From NCBI GenBank assembly GCA_002413455.1, contig DHXA01000069.1, forward strand, positions 2,927 through 10,075: a DNA stretch of 7,149 bases. Direction: 5' to 3'. Of this stretch, positions 1 to 6,983 are shown piece after piece. The translations under genes were made by a program, and so were the position numbers. Position 1 is the stretch's first letter. Each line of letters begins with the position of its first letter. Origin of the DNA: Rhodanobacter sp. UBA5168 (GTDB taxonomy: Bacteria; Pseudomonadota; Gammaproteobacteria; Xanthomonadales; Rhodanobacteraceae). A model generated the notes under the pieces. The model did not search any database and was not told the DNA's origin. It was given only the letters and a program-made list of their open reading frames with translations.

Positions 1-354
1 GCGATCCGCATCACCCACCTGCCCACCGGTACCGTGGTGGAGTGCCAGGAGGAGCGCAGCCAGCACAAGAATCGGGCCCGCGCGATGAGCCTGCTGAAGG
101 CGCGACTGCTCGACACCGAACGCAGCAAGCAGAACGCCGAACAAGCCGAGGCACGCCGGCTGCAGGTCGGCTCGGGCGATCGCAGCCAGCGCATCCGCAC
201 CTACAACTACCCGCAGGGGCGGATCACCGACCACCGTATCAACCTCACCTTGTATCGCCTGCCCGAAATCATGCAGGGCGACATGGCCGAACTGATCGAC
301 ACGCTGACCCGCGAGCATCAGGCCGACCAACTGCAGGCGCTCGGCAACATCTGA
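1..354 (+). CDS. prfA: Peptide chain release factor 1 (RF1), C-terminal part
   Basis: This is the last 117 residues of a class I release factor, which recognises UAA and UAG stop codons in the ribosomal A site and triggers peptide release. The visible part starts just after where the GGQ loop would lie. It contains the RF1-typical stretches [17 protein letters not shown] (about residues 13-29), [22 protein letters not shown] and [15 protein letters not shown], and ends with the characteristic [10 protein letters not shown]. The N-terminal codon-recognition domain and the GGQ motif lie off the left edge, so the truncation comes from the window and not from a mutation. The gene closes with TGA. 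RF1 is preferred over RF2 because of the [13 protein letters not shown] segment and the C-terminal tail. The usual partner gene prmC (hemK), which methylates the GGQ glutamine, does not follow; a PPK2 gene does. Confidence 0.96.
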   Translation, partial: AIRITHLPTGTVVECQEERSQHKNRARAMSLLKARLLDTERSKQNAEQAEARRLQVGSGDRSQRIRTYNYPQGRITDHRINLTLYRLPEIMQGDMAELIDTLTREHQADQLQALGNI

Positions 355-414
355 CGACGCTGTCACGGCGTGTCGGGTTAACCTGCAGCTGACATGGCAT
401 CCAGCGAGGCGGGC

Positions 415-1179
415 ATGAGCAAGCACTATCGCAAGGCGATGAAGGAACTGCAGCTCGAATTGATCAGGCTGCAACGCGGCCTGGGCAGCAGCGGCAAGCG
501 CTTGCTGGTGATCTTCGAAGGCCGCGATGCCGCCGGCAAGGGCGGCACCATCAAGGCCATCACCGAAAGCCTGGACACCCGCGACTATCGCATCGCCGCG
601 TTGCCCAAACCGAGCGAGCGGGAAGCCACGCAGTGGTATTTCCAGCGCTACGTCGCCCACCTACCCTGTGCCGGCGAGTTCGTGCTGTTCGACCGCAGCT
701 GGTACAACCGCGCCGTGGTGGAGCCGGCGATGGGTTTCTGCAGCCAGAAGGAATACGAGGCCTTCCTCGATGCGGTGCCCGCGTTCGAGAAGCTGCTCGC
801 CGACGACGGCATCATCCTGCTCAAGTACTGGCTGGCGGTGGATCAGTCCGAACAGGAAGAACGCTTCACCGAGCGCGCCGATGATCCGCTCAAGCGCTGG
901 AAACTCTCGCCGGTCGATCTGGTCGCGCGACAGAAATACGCCGAGATGGGCAAGCTGCGCGACGTGATGATCGAGCGCACGCACAGCATCAGCGCGCCAT
1001 GGTTCGTCGTCGATTTCAACGACCAGAAGCGCGGCCGCATCAACCTGATCCGGCATCTGCTGCAACAGGTGCCGTTCGACGACAAGCCGATCGCCGACGT
1101 GAAGCTGCCCAGGCTCAAGGGCAAACCGAAAACCGAACACATCACCGACAAGGCCGTGTTTGTGCCGGACACGTTCTGA
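415..1179 (+). CDS. ppk2: Polyphosphate kinase 2 family protein (PPK2, class I-like)
   Basis: The product is a cytoplasmic P-loop kinase of the PPK2 family, which transfers phosphate between inorganic polyphosphate and nucleotides, usually to regenerate NTPs from NDPs. From the ATG at 415 it has 254 residues, a normal single-domain length. The Walker A motif FEGRDAAGKGG is near residues 34-44. The Walker B/lid region VLFDRSWYNRAVVEPAMGF is at about 90-108. The conserved core continues with KYWLAVDQSEQEERF and DPLKRWKLSPVD. The GRDAAGKGG form suggests class I (NDP-phosphorylating), but the class is inferred. I chose 415 because GAGG ends 5 bases before it; an in-frame ATG at 394 would add 7 residues but has no ribosome binding site. 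The gene follows prfA by about 60 bp and converges on the acylphosphatase gene with only 3 bases between stops, leaving no room for a separate terminator. Confidence 0.93.
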   Translation: MSKHYRKAMKELQLELIRLQRGLGSSGKRLLVIFEGRDAAGKGGTIKAITESLDTRDYRIAALPKPSEREATQWYFQRYVAHLPCAGEFVLFDRSWYNRAVVEPAMGFCSQKEYEAFLDAVPAFEKLLADDGIILLKYWLAVDQSEQEERFTERADDPLKRWKLSPVDLVARQKYAEMGKLRDVMIERTHSISAPWFVVDFNDQKRGRINLIRHLLQQVPFDDKPIADVKLPRLKGKPKTEHITDKAVFVPDTF

Positions 1180-1182
1180 TCC

Positions 1183-1449
1183 TCAGCCGATGTGGAATCC
1201 GCGCAGATTCTGTTCGGGCAACTCTTCGCGACTGACTGTCTCCACGCGCGCCGCCGGAGGTCCCTGCCGCAACCAGCGCTCCAGCGCATCGAGCGCGTCC
1301 GCCGACCCGCAAGCCACGACTTCCACACTCCCATCCGGCCGGTTTTTCGCATGCCCGGCCAGGCCGAGGCCCATCGCCTGCTCACGGGTGCTGGCGCGAT
1401 AAAACACCGCCTGCACCCTGCCGCTGACGATGAACCGCACGCTCGGCAT
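1183..1449 (-). CDS. acyP: Acylphosphatase
   Basis: This small cytoplasmic enzyme (88 residues) hydrolyses carboxyl-phosphate bonds such as those in acetyl-phosphate or 1,3-bisphosphoglycerate. The signature near the N-terminus reads SGRVQAVFYRAST (residues 9-21), with the catalytic arginine at R18. The second signature is AKNRPDGSVEV, with the catalytic asparagine at N36. Length and fold pattern fit the family. One residue is unusual: the glycine after Gln in the phosphate-binding loop (family GxVQGV) is alanine here, A14. The start is the ATG at 1449, which shares its A with the TGA of the upstream tlpA-like gene (TGATG), pointing to translational coupling. A GTG one codon earlier (1452) is the alternative and would add one residue. 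It is the last gene of the yihY-tlpA-acyP operon. Confidence 0.93.
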   Translation of the reverse strand: MPSVRFIVSGRVQAVFYRASTREQAMGLGLAGHAKNRPDGSVEVVACGSADALDALERWLRQGPPAARVETVSREELPEQNLRGFHIG

Positions 1450-1946
1450 CACTTGTCGCCGATCAGGGCCGCCAGCGAGGCTTCGGTGACCGGGCCGACG
1501 ATGTGCTTGGCCACCTTGCCTTCCGGACTGATCAGATAGGTGGTCGGCAAGCCAACCGGTTCGTCGAAATCCTTCAGCGGCTTGTCCAGCGTCACCTGCG
1601 CAATCGGATACACCACCGGATGCTTGGCCAGGAACGCCTTGATGTCGGCCGGCTCGCTGTCCTCGTAGGCCAGTCCGATGGCCGTGACATTATCGTGCGT
1701 GGCGACGAAGTGCGAGATGTCCGGCATCTCCTTGATGCACGGCACGCACCAGGTCGCCCAGTAGTTGACGATCACCCACTTGCCGCGCTGCGCGGCGAGG
1801 TCGAACGTCTTGCCGTCCAGCGTGCTGACATGCAGCGTGGGTTGCGTCGGCGTCGGCGTCGGTGCCGCCGCCTGCGCAGGTGCGACAAACGCCAGCGCCA
1901 AGACCAATGCCATGGCCGAGCTGGAGATGGATGAGAACAAAGTCAT
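1449..1946 (-). CDS. TlpA/ResA-family periplasmic thiol:disulfide protein
   Basis: The product is a 165-residue exported thioredoxin-fold protein that probably reduces or exchanges disulfides in the periplasm. A signal peptide is clear: hydrophobic core AMALVLALAFVAPAQA, with likely cleavage after A26 (AQA). It is followed by a Thr/Pro-rich linker, PTPTPTQPT. The thioredoxin domain carries NYWATWCVPC with the CxxC at residues 67-70, and the cis-proline loop VGLPTTYL with P134. The ending PEGKVAKHIVGPVTEASLAALI matches the TlpA family. The ATG at 1946 was chosen over upstream in-frame starts because GAGGAA lies 9 bases before it, the signal peptide starts there, and its ATGA overlaps the yihY stop. 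The specific partner (cytochrome c maturation or general redox) cannot be told from sequence. Confidence 0.92.
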   Translation of the reverse strand: MTLFSSISSSAMALVLALAFVAPAQAAAPTPTPTQPTLHVSTLDGKTFDLAAQRGKWVIVNYWATWCVPCIKEMPDISHFVATHDNVTAIGLAYEDSEPADIKAFLAKHPVVYPIAQVTLDKPLKDFDEPVGLPTTYLISPEGKVAKHIVGPVTEASLAALIGDK

Positions 1947-3220
1947 GTGGAAAGTTCCTCGGTGTCGACCGCCTGCTCGGCTGTCGGGGGATAAATCTGG
2001 TCGAGCCGCGCACCCAACTTGGCCTCCAGCGCCAACGCCAGCTCCGCCAGCATCGCCAGCAGCTCCGGCGGCAGGCCGATGCCCAGGGCCGCAGCCTCTT
2101 CCACCGGCTGCAGCGGCAGGCGGTAATCGGTATGCCGGTACACGCGCAGCAGGTCGGTGCTGTCCAGGCTGCGGCATAGCAACCAGCCGCCCGCCTCGCC
2201 GCGCTGGATCAGGTCGGCCTCCTGCAGATCCTCGAAATAGGCGGCTATCAGCGAGCTGCGCAGGTACGGCTCCTTCGCGCGCACATCGGCCGGATCGACG
2301 CAGTCACCCGCGCGCTGGGCATCGACGAAATGCCGCAATACCACCAGCAGGCCGAGGAACTCGGCGCCCTCGGGCAGCGTCTCCATCGGTGCGTGATATT
2401 CGAACGCGGAAGCCGATGCGGCAATCGACGCGGCCAGGATCACGATCACCCACGACAGGTAGATCCACAGCAGGAAGATCGGGATCGCGGCCAGCACGCC
2501 GTAGATCTGTTGATAGGTCTGCGCGTGCTGCACGAACACGGTGAAGCCCCAACGCGCGATCTCGAACAGCACCGCGCCGAGCAGCGCACCGATCGCCGCG
2601 TCGCGGCGCGACACCTTGCAGTTCGGGATCACCGAATACATCAGCCACAGCGTGAAAAAAGTCACCAGGAACGGCAGCGTGCTCAGCAGGCTGCGGGCGA
2701 CGCCGCTCAACTGGTCGGCGGCGCTGTGCAGCAACGGCACGGCGGTCACGTACGACGTCACCGCGATGCCGCCGACCACCAGGATCGGTCCCAGCGTCAA
2801 CGCCGCCCAGTACAGCAGCAGACGCGAACCCCAGCTGCGCGGCTGATGCACGCGCCAGATCCGGTTCAACCGGTCCTCGATGCTGATCATCATCGCCAGC
2901 GCACTGAACAGCATCACCAGGATGCTGATGCCGGTGAGCTTGCTGGCATTGGCAGCGAAACCCAGCATGGTGTTCTGCACGGCTTCGCCGGCCGACGGCA
3001 CGAAATTGTTGAACACGAAGTTGACCAGCGTGTCGCGCGCCGGCTGGAACACCGGAAACACCGAGAACATTGCCAACACCGCCACGGTCAGCGGTACCAG
3101 CGACACCAGCGTGGTATACGACAGCGCACCGGCCGTCTCGAAGCACTTGTCGTCGACAAAGCGCTGCCAGATGAAGCGGCTGAAGCTCTTCGTGCGATCA
3201 CGATTGAAACGCCGGGCCAT
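1943..3220 (-). CDS. YihY/BrkB-family inner membrane protein
   Basis: This is a 425-residue integral membrane protein of the YihY/virulence factor BrkB family, whose biochemical role is unknown. The old name RNase BN for YihY is wrong, because that activity belongs to ElaC. Six membrane segments are visible at about residues 30-58, 95-114, 134-158, 179-199, 207-230 and 244-273. The family pattern ETAGALSYTTLVSLVPL opens the first helix and GVLAAIPIFLLWIYLSW lies in the last. Residues from about 285 to 425 form a soluble extension absent from E. coli-type YihY of about 290 residues. It looks like a winged-helix-type domain (LLVVLRHF, SLIAAYFEDLQEADLIQR, GGWLL), a form common in xanthomonads. 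AAAGGAT lies about 6 bases before the ATG. Its TGA overlaps the tlpA-like ATG. It is the first gene of the three-gene operon. Confidence 0.94.
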   Translation of the reverse strand: MARRFNRDRTKSFSRFIWQRFVDDKCFETAGALSYTTLVSLVPLTVAVLAMFSVFPVFQPARDTLVNFVFNNFVPSAGEAVQNTMLGFAANASKLTGISILVMLFSALAMMISIEDRLNRIWRVHQPRSWGSRLLLYWAALTLGPILVVGGIAVTSYVTAVPLLHSAADQLSGVARSLLSTLPFLVTFFTLWLMYSVIPNCKVSRRDAAIGALLGAVLFEIARWGFTVFVQHAQTYQQIYGVLAAIPIFLLWIYLSWVIVILAASIAASASAFEYHAPMETLPEGAEFLGLLVVLRHFVDAQRAGDCVDPADVRAKEPYLRSSLIAAYFEDLQEADLIQRGEAGGWLLCRSLDSTDLLRVYRHTDYRLPLQPVEEAAALGIGLPPELLAMLAELALALEAKLGARLDQIYPPTAEQAVDTEELST

Positions 3221-4318
<1,098 letters not shown>

Positions 4319-4348
4319 GCGATGGACGGCCCCTGCCGCGAATGGACC

Positions 4349-4366
4349 GCAGGGCGATCGCCCTGC
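4349..4366. terminator. Perfect palindrome between convergent genes, possible bidirectional terminator
   Basis: Eighteen bases read the same on both strands: GCAGGGCGATCGCCCTGC. As RNA this gives a 7-bp GC-rich stem with a GATC loop. It sits 30 bp after the DUF2069 stop and 26 bp after the stop of the convergent hypothetical gene, the expected place for a shared terminator. There is no T-run on either side, so intrinsic termination is not assured. The core GCGATCGC could instead be a protein-binding site. Confidence 0.45.
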
Positions 4367-4392
4367 ATGCGTGATCCCGCTGGGGCGATCCG

Positions 4393-4635
4393 CTAGGGCG
4401 CGACATCCGTGTTCGGCGAAATCGCGTGCAGCGTTCTGCGGTAGGTGTCCAGCACGCTGTCGGGAATGTCCTGCGCCACCAGCAGTGCGTAGGTTTCCTC
4501 GTGCTCCAGGCGGAATTCATGGATCAGCGCCGCCGGATGCGGGTGCGACTTGGTCAGCGCGCGCAGGGAGACCTGGAGGGCGGCCATCATGCCGTAGAGG
4601 GTGTCGTTCAAGAGCGGCTCGTTCGAATCTGTCAT
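4393..4635 (-). CDS. Small hypothetical protein (80 aa)
   Basis: I do not recognise this protein. The 80 residues are predicted to be soluble and mostly helical, with no membrane segment, signal peptide or cysteines. The middle has an amphipathic pattern (GMMAALQVSLRALTKS, then HPAALIHEFRLEHEETYALL) that suggests a helical hairpin. The start is supported by GGAA about 6 bases upstream of the ATG. Codons are GC-rich in third positions as in neighbouring genes, so it is probably a real gene. It lies downstream of the DoxX-like gene on the same strand, but the 127-bp gap containing a small hairpin suggests its own promoter. It converges on the DUF2069 gene. Confidence 0.7.
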   Translation of the reverse strand: MTDSNEPLLNDTLYGMMAALQVSLRALTKSHPHPAALIHEFRLEHEETYALLVAQDIPDSVLDTYRRTLHAISPNTDVAP

Positions 4636-4662
4636 GGATGTTCCGACGGTAGGTTCAAAGGT

Positions 4663-4678
4663 GGCGCAACCGTGCGCC
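4663..4678 (-). other. Small inverted repeat between doxX-like and hypothetical genes
   Basis: A 6-bp GC-rich stem, GGCGCA/TGCGCC, with a 4-base loop lies in the 127-bp gap downstream of the DoxX-like gene and upstream of the small hypothetical gene on the minus strand. It may attenuate or end doxX transcription. No T-run follows it. The rest of 4636-4762 shows no convincing promoter boxes. Confidence 0.35.
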
Positions 4679-4762
4679 GGGTTCCGAAGATTGATACACG
4701 TCCCGCTGCTGCATTCTGCATGACCCCGCGCCAGTCGGTTGCGTCTCGTGCTGCATCATCCG

Positions 4763-5173
4763 TCACGTGGTTTGCGGACGCGCCGTGCTCCACGCGATCA
4801 GCACCAGCAGGGCGGCCTGCAGCGGCAAGCGCAACACCAGTGCCCAGTACGGCACATGGAACAGCTCAGGCCGTTGCAGCATGTAGAAGTGAGCCGGCGT
4901 CACCGCGAGCGTCAGCAGGAACAGGCCGATGCCGGCTGCCCGGCGCGTCGGGCGCCACAGCAGACCGGCGGCACCGAGCAGTTCGAACACGCCGCTCACC
5001 AGCACCGCGGCGCGCGGCCACGGAATCCACGGCGGCACGATCGTCATCTCGGTGGCCGTGGCGGCGAAATGCGCGATGCCGCCGAGGAAAAACCACACGA
5101 ACACGATCATCAGGCCGGCGATCCGCCAGCGGCCCGGAGCTGCGGAAGCATCGCGCGACAAAAGGACGGCCAT
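4763..5173 (-). CDS. DoxX-like family membrane protein
   Basis: The product is a 136-residue inner membrane protein with four hydrophobic segments, at about 17-36, 54-73, 79-96 and 110-128. The pattern FVWFFLGGIAHF, then MTIVPPWIPWPRAAVLVSG, FELLGAAGLL, LAVTPAHFYML and LRLPLQAALL fits the DoxX-like superfamily. Members have poorly defined roles; some are linked to quinone or redox chemistry. AGGTGA lies 6 bases before the ATG at 5173 and supports this start. It follows the DUF1697 gene by 70 bp on the same strand, so an operon with DUF1697 and the DHFR-like gene is possible. No substrate can be assigned. Confidence 0.86.
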   Translation of the reverse strand: MAVLLSRDASAAPGRWRIAGLMIVFVWFFLGGIAHFAATATEMTIVPPWIPWPRAAVLVSGVFELLGAAGLLWRPTRRAAGIGLFLLTLAVTPAHFYMLQRPELFHVPYWALVLRLPLQAALLVLIAWSTARPQTT

Positions 5174-5243
5174 CGACGGTCACCTCGTGAGTGGAAAAAC
5201 CAGACTACGCCAACGGCGCGGACGTGCGGCAAAGGGAACCGGA

Positions 5244-5780
5244 TCAGGCGTGCCTCCCGACGAGGCGAACGACCGTGTTCCATGCGCGTGTCGTGACAGG
5301 CTGCCCAAGCAGTTTCTCGAGAAAGGCATTGGGGCTGCCGGGCGTGTTGCCGACCTTGCGGCTGAGGCTCCATGCCTCGGTGCCGGTGCCGCGAAATACT
5401 TCGACATCACCGCGTCTGGATTCCAGTGGCACCGCAGGCAACGCGATCCCCTGCGGCAGGAACGACACGCAGCACTCATGGACGCTGCTGCGTTCGATGG
5501 AGGCAAAAGGATCGAGCGCCACGAGCCCGGCCAGATACTCCACGGCGCGGATATACGCCGGCTCCCTGAGCCCGCATTCGGCCTGCAATGTCAGATGCGC
5601 CGCAGCGAGCACATCGTGCGGCTCACTACCCGCCGCCACGGCGAACACGACCGTGCCATTGGTGAGGAACGACGCGGCGGATTCAGCGCCCGCTCCCGCA
5701 AACGCCGCCTCAAGCTGCACTTTCGTCGGGCAGTTGGGGCGACCCAGGTTGACGTTGCGGAAGAACGCGGCGTATTTCAT
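5244..5780 (-). CDS. DUF1697 domain-containing protein
   Basis: This is a 178-residue cytoplasmic protein of the DUF1697 family, whose function is unknown. The N-terminus MKYAAFFRNVNLGRPNCPTK corresponds to the family start (typically xxAFLRGINVG). The segment AASFLTNGTVVF (36-47) corresponds to the TxLxSGNVVF motif. The C-terminal VTTRAWNTVVRLV (162-174) corresponds to the TTRNWxTVxKL motif. The ATG at 5780 was chosen because family members begin at this point; an in-frame ATG at 5798 would add six residues and has no ribosome binding site. AGGG lies about 10 bases upstream of 5780. The gene lies 62 bp after the DHFR-like gene. The first motif is diverged (RNVNLG rather than RGINVG). Confidence 0.88.
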   Translation of the reverse strand: MKYAAFFRNVNLGRPNCPTKVQLEAAFAGAGAESAASFLTNGTVVFAVAAGSEPHDVLAAAHLTLQAECGLREPAYIRAVEYLAGLVALDPFASIERSSVHECCVSFLPQGIALPAVPLESRRGDVEVFRGTGTEAWSLSRKVGNTPGSPNAFLEKLLGQPVTTRAWNTVVRLVGRHA

Positions 5781-5842
5781 GTCGGGGCAGCCCTGCATGG
5801 CATGACGATCGGGATGGATACGATGATGGGCCCCCGGCGGAG

Positions 5843-6364
5843 TCAGGCAACCACCTCGTATTCACTCTGCACCAGGCCACTGGCGTACTGGCGCGTTGCG
5901 ATGTGCCTGAGGGCGATGTCGCGCGGCACGGCGCCAAAGAGTGGAGTCCCCGTACCAATCAGCACCGGTACGCGCGTGACGATGAGGCGCTGGATGAGCC
6001 CGGCCTGGAGAAACCGCTGGATCGTGATGCCGCCATCCACATAGACATGCTTGACGCCACGAGCCACGAGCCGGGAAACGATGTCTGCCGGTGAGCCTGA
6101 CATGTGTTCCACCACGGCCTCGACAGGCGCGGGTGCGAGTGGATGGGTGCTGAGCACGAACACAGGCTTGTCGCCGTAGGGCCAGGCATCGAAGGCCAGA
6201 ACCGTCTCGTACGTCTTGCGGCCGATAACCATCGCATCCACCGAGGCCATGAACTCGTTGTACCCATGAGGCTCGCCACCGCCCGACGGCAGGAAATCGA
6301 GCGCCCCGTCGGCCCGGGCGATGAAGCCATCGAGGCTGGTGCCAACGAATACGGATGCTTTCAT
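5843..6364 (-). CDS. Dihydrofolate reductase-like (RibD C-terminal domain) protein
   Basis: This 173-residue protein has the DHFR/RibD-C fold, probably an NAD(P)H-dependent reductase of unknown substrate. It is not a true folA product. The start MKASVFVGTSLDGFIARADG carries the family pattern SxDGFIA at 10-16. SVDAMVIGRKTYETVLAF (41-58) carries the nucleotide-binding GRKTYE. PVFVLSTHP and GVKHVYVDGGITIQRFLQAGLI (VDGG at 109-112) complete the fold, and RVPVLIGTGTPLFG (131-144) is the usual late loop. GGGA lies about 10 bases upstream of the ATG at 6364, and longer in-frame extensions to the right run into repeat sequence and were rejected. The ATG overlaps the TGA of a short open frame upstream (ATGA). 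Third-position GC looks lower than in the left-hand genes, which may point to acquisition. Confidence 0.91.
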   Translation of the reverse strand: MKASVFVGTSLDGFIARADGALDFLPSGGGEPHGYNEFMASVDAMVIGRKTYETVLAFDAWPYGDKPVFVLSTHPLAPAPVEAVVEHMSGSPADIVSRLVARGVKHVYVDGGITIQRFLQAGLIQRLIVTRVPVLIGTGTPLFGAVPRDIALRHIATRQYASGLVQSEYEVVA

Positions 6365-6483
6365 TGCTGATATCCCGTGTTGCCGTCTGATGCCTGATAG
6401 TGCTCGCAGATTGACTGCAGCGCATCGGGCGGAACGTCCCACGGCTTTCCTGCAGAATCCACCGCAACTGCCGCACCCGTCAC
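6361..6483 (-). pseudogene. Possible 3' remnant of an interrupted gene
   Basis: A 40-codon open frame reads TGAAVAVDSAGKPWDVPP, then DALQSICEHYQASDG, and ends in TGA sharing ATGA with the DHFR-like start, the same coupling seen elsewhere in this window. The residue mix looks like a genuine protein C-terminus, although I cannot assign a family. Going upstream, the frame meets TAG exactly at the edge of the MITE-like element (about 6494-6496). This suggests that the element separated this end from the rest of its gene. Alternatively it is a small gene starting at GTG 6483, since GGGGAGG lies just before it, though only 3 bases away. It could also be chance. Sequence evidence is limited to the overlap and composition. 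Confidence 0.35.
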
Positions 6484-6498
6484 GTACCTCCCCTACAG

Positions 6499-6647
6499 CG
6501 TCATTCCGGCGAAGGCCGGAATCGCATTGGGTTTGCACGTTGGAACACCTGGTCGCGCGCCAAAGGTGCGATGCACCTACTTCGCTGTTGAAAAGCGATG
6601 ACCGGCTTCGCTGTTGTGAAGCTCCTCCGGCCTTCACCGGAATGACG
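6499..6647. mobile_element. MITE-like element: inverted REP-like pair
   Basis: A 22-bp sequence at 6499-6520 recurs inverted at 6626-6647 with 21 of 22 matches. The left copy extends into a perfect hairpin, ATTCCGGC-GAAG-GCCGGAAT (6503-6522). Between the copies are an internal hairpin (AGGTGC-GAT-GCACCT, 6564-6578), an 11-bp direct repeat CTTCGCTGTTG at 6580 and 6606, and a further stem GCTTC/GAAGC (6605-6622). GTCATTCCGGC-type palindromes are a widespread intergenic REP type. A short element without coding capacity, bounded by inverted copies, fits a BIME or MITE mobilised in trans. No clear target-site duplication was found. CTAC just outside the left end recalls the GTAG tetranucleotide of some RAYT-linked REPs, but this is weak. 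Confidence 0.65.
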
Positions 6648-6667
6648 ATATGGGGCAGCGACACTGC

Positions 6668-6983
6668 TCGGCGTCGAGTCGCCCGGCAGTCGAGGCCGAC
6701 TGAATTTCAATCGACAGGGAGTGCCTGATATCCGACGCCGACCGGCAGACACCCGACGCCGATTGCGCCGCAGTCGGCGGGGACTGAAATTCAATCGACG
6801 GGGATATGCGGATACTCGACGGGAACAATCAAACAGTCGGCGTCGAGTGCGTGGATATCGGCGGGGACATCCCGTCGTCCGGCGGGGACTGAAAAGCAGT
6901 CGGCGGGGATGTCGCGATAGTCGACGCGGATTGAAAAGATATCGACGCCGATATCCAGATACCCGGCGCCGACCGGTGGCAAG
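6668..6983. repeat. 21-bp periodic array of constant core plus variable segment (15 units)
   Basis: Fourteen consecutive units of exactly 21 bp start at 6690, 6711, 6732, 6753, 6774, 6795, 6816, 6837, 6858, 6879, 6900, 6921, 6942 and 6963, preceded by one 22-bp unit at 6668. Positions 1-10 follow YCGRCGSSGA, with single deviations in a few units. Positions 11-21 vary; examples are CTGAAATTCAA, TATGCGGATAC, CAATCAAACAG, CATCCCGTCGT and CCGGCAGACAC. A weaker 16th unit may start at 6984. The spacing equals two B-DNA turns, so cores would sit on one helix face. Unit length is also seven codons, so frames are kept across the array. The array lies between the MITE-like element and an unidentified minus-strand gene. 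Its function is unknown, and it is too short-spaced for CRISPR. Confidence 0.93.

Noticed and set aside
1..33. Truncation of prfA as a pseudogene
   Set aside because: The frame is open to the first base of the window, so the missing part is due to the window edge.
394..414. PPK2 start at the ATG at 394
   Set aside because: No purine-rich sequence precedes it, whereas GAGG precedes the ATG at 415. It remains possible.
1155..1173. CGTGT/ACACG inverted repeat as terminator for ppk2
   Set aside because: The stem is only 5 bp with a 9-base loop inside the coding sequence and no T-run follows.
1947..2177. Longer start for the TlpA-like gene
   Set aside because: The extension lies wholly in another frame of the yihY gene, and the signal peptide and ribosome binding site mark the ATG at 1946.
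4372..4400. Short direct repeat CGCTGGGGCGATC/CGCTAGGGCG
   Set aside because: Only about 10 bp with a mismatch and partly inside the end of the small hypothetical gene; likely chance in GC-rich DNA.
4929..6044. 371-codon plus-strand ORF across the doxX-DUF1697-DHFR region
   Set aside because: It is antisense to three recognisable genes and its product resembles no family.
6668..6983. CRISPR array
   Set aside because: The constant part is 10 bp and the variable part 11 bp, far below the usual repeat and spacer sizes. Variable parts resemble each other in types, and no cas gene is in the window.
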